Source: Henriciella pelagia
GTDB taxonomy: Bacteria; Pseudomonadota; Alphaproteobacteria; Caulobacterales; Hyphomonadaceae
Assembly (NCBI RefSeq): GCF_002088945.1
Contig: NZ_NCSU01000011.1
Span: 795,920 to 859,919 of the forward strand
Length of the DNA stretch: 64,000 bases
Direction: 5' to 3'
Below the pieces are notes generated by a model. That model was not told the DNA's origin and did not search any database. It worked only from the letters and a program-made list of their open reading frames with translations. Below, one piece after another: positions 63,851-64,000 of the stretch. Position 1 is the stretch's first letter. Each line of letters begins with the position of its first letter. A program made the translations under genes and the position numbers.

Positions 63851-64000
63851 TCAGAACTTTCCCTTGATGACTTCCTGAAGGATCTGGTTGTCGAGAGTCA
63901 GATCAGAGATCGCCCGGCGAAGCCGTGCATTCTCCTTCTCCATCTCCTTCATCCGCTTGGCCTGGCCAACCTGCAGCCCGCCATACTCCTTGCGCCACCG
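63851..64000 (-). CDS. IS3-family transposase OrfA, C-terminal part
   Basis: The visible 49 codons run from the window edge to a TGA at 63851. They encode RWRKEYGGLQVGQAKRMKEM and a leucine-zipper helix ENARLRRAISDLTLDNQILQ, ending KGKF, typical of the C-terminal part of the IS3 OrfA DNA-binding subunit. The start lies outside the window. Confidence 0.85.
   Translation of the reverse strand, partial: RWRKEYGGLQVGQAKRMKEMEKENARLRRAISDLTLDNQILQEVIKGKF
63857..63863 (-). promoter_or_regulatory. Minus-one frameshift site G GGA AAG in IS3 orfA-orfB
   Basis: The heptamer G-GGA-AAG lies two codons before the orfA stop in the correct phase (X XXY YYZ) to shift ribosomes into the orfB frame. Confidence 0.7.

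Larger units (their letters stand above)
63120..64000 (-). mobile_element. Partial IS3-family insertion sequence
   Basis: Carries orfA and orfB in IS3 order. The left end is missing and is joined directly to the integrase remnant, and the right end is outside the window. I see no terminal inverted repeats. Confidence 0.8.

Overview
The window looks like a chromosome segment of an alphaproteobacterium of about 60% GC, probably near the Hyphomonadaceae/Caulobacterales. This rests on a tRNA-His with no G-1 and with G1-U72/A73, a GGAAC...GTT promoter in front of a NepR-like gene, a CpaB/C/E/F-TadB/C pilus set, an ectoine-catabolic operon, and lipid-type accessory genes (crotonases, MaoC, acyl-CoA ligase, P450, BVMO-type flavoprotein, alkylsulfatase). 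Family assignments come from reading motifs; no database search was run.

Layout. 1-5894 (minus): Mrp/Mbh-type cation/proton antiporter operon, genes E-F-G-(MbhD/E-like)-B-C-D-D2 and the start of a third antiporter-like subunit cut by the window edge. 5981-9374: DUF2336 protein, DoxX-like membrane protein, MFS transporter. 9510-17775: mixed small transcription units (EF-hand lipoprotein, crotonase, sterol-desaturase-like enzyme, a small ORF behind a Fur-box promoter, acyl-CoA ligase, GFA enzyme, TetR, MaoC, a Cys-repeat secreted protein, MsrB). 17854-21857: S9 peptidase, OmpA-type porin with a 27-proline linker, tRNA-His. 21931-30065: flavoprotein monooxygenase, a tripartite RND pump and its divergent TetR gene. 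30126-31711: ExoD-like protein, TetR, and a NepR-like gene with an EcfG-type promoter.

31880-39479 is the least familiar block. The plus arm encodes a cytochrome-PQQ dehydrogenase, a small c-type cytochrome lipoprotein, a HupE/UreJ-like permease whose signal peptide lies in another frame, an anchored periplasmic protein and two DUF6644-like membrane proteins. The facing minus arm encodes two paralogous exported proteins of unknown function and a DUF6152 protein. The block lies between a full TetR gene and a TetR paralogue that has lost its DNA-binding half. I regard it as the best candidate for an undescribed periplasmic redox or metal system.

40204-45312 is an ectoine-degradation operon: M20 deacetylase, EctB-like transaminase, ectoine hydrolase, aldehyde dehydrogenase. 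45477-52397 is a Flp/Tad pilus core with cpaB inverted and convergent. 52692-56929 is a second RND pump. 57024-62660 holds a P450, a diguanylate cyclase, a crotonase and an alkylsulfatase. 62732-64000 is a tRNA-Ser followed by an integrase remnant fused to a truncated IS3-family element, the edge of a decayed integrated element.
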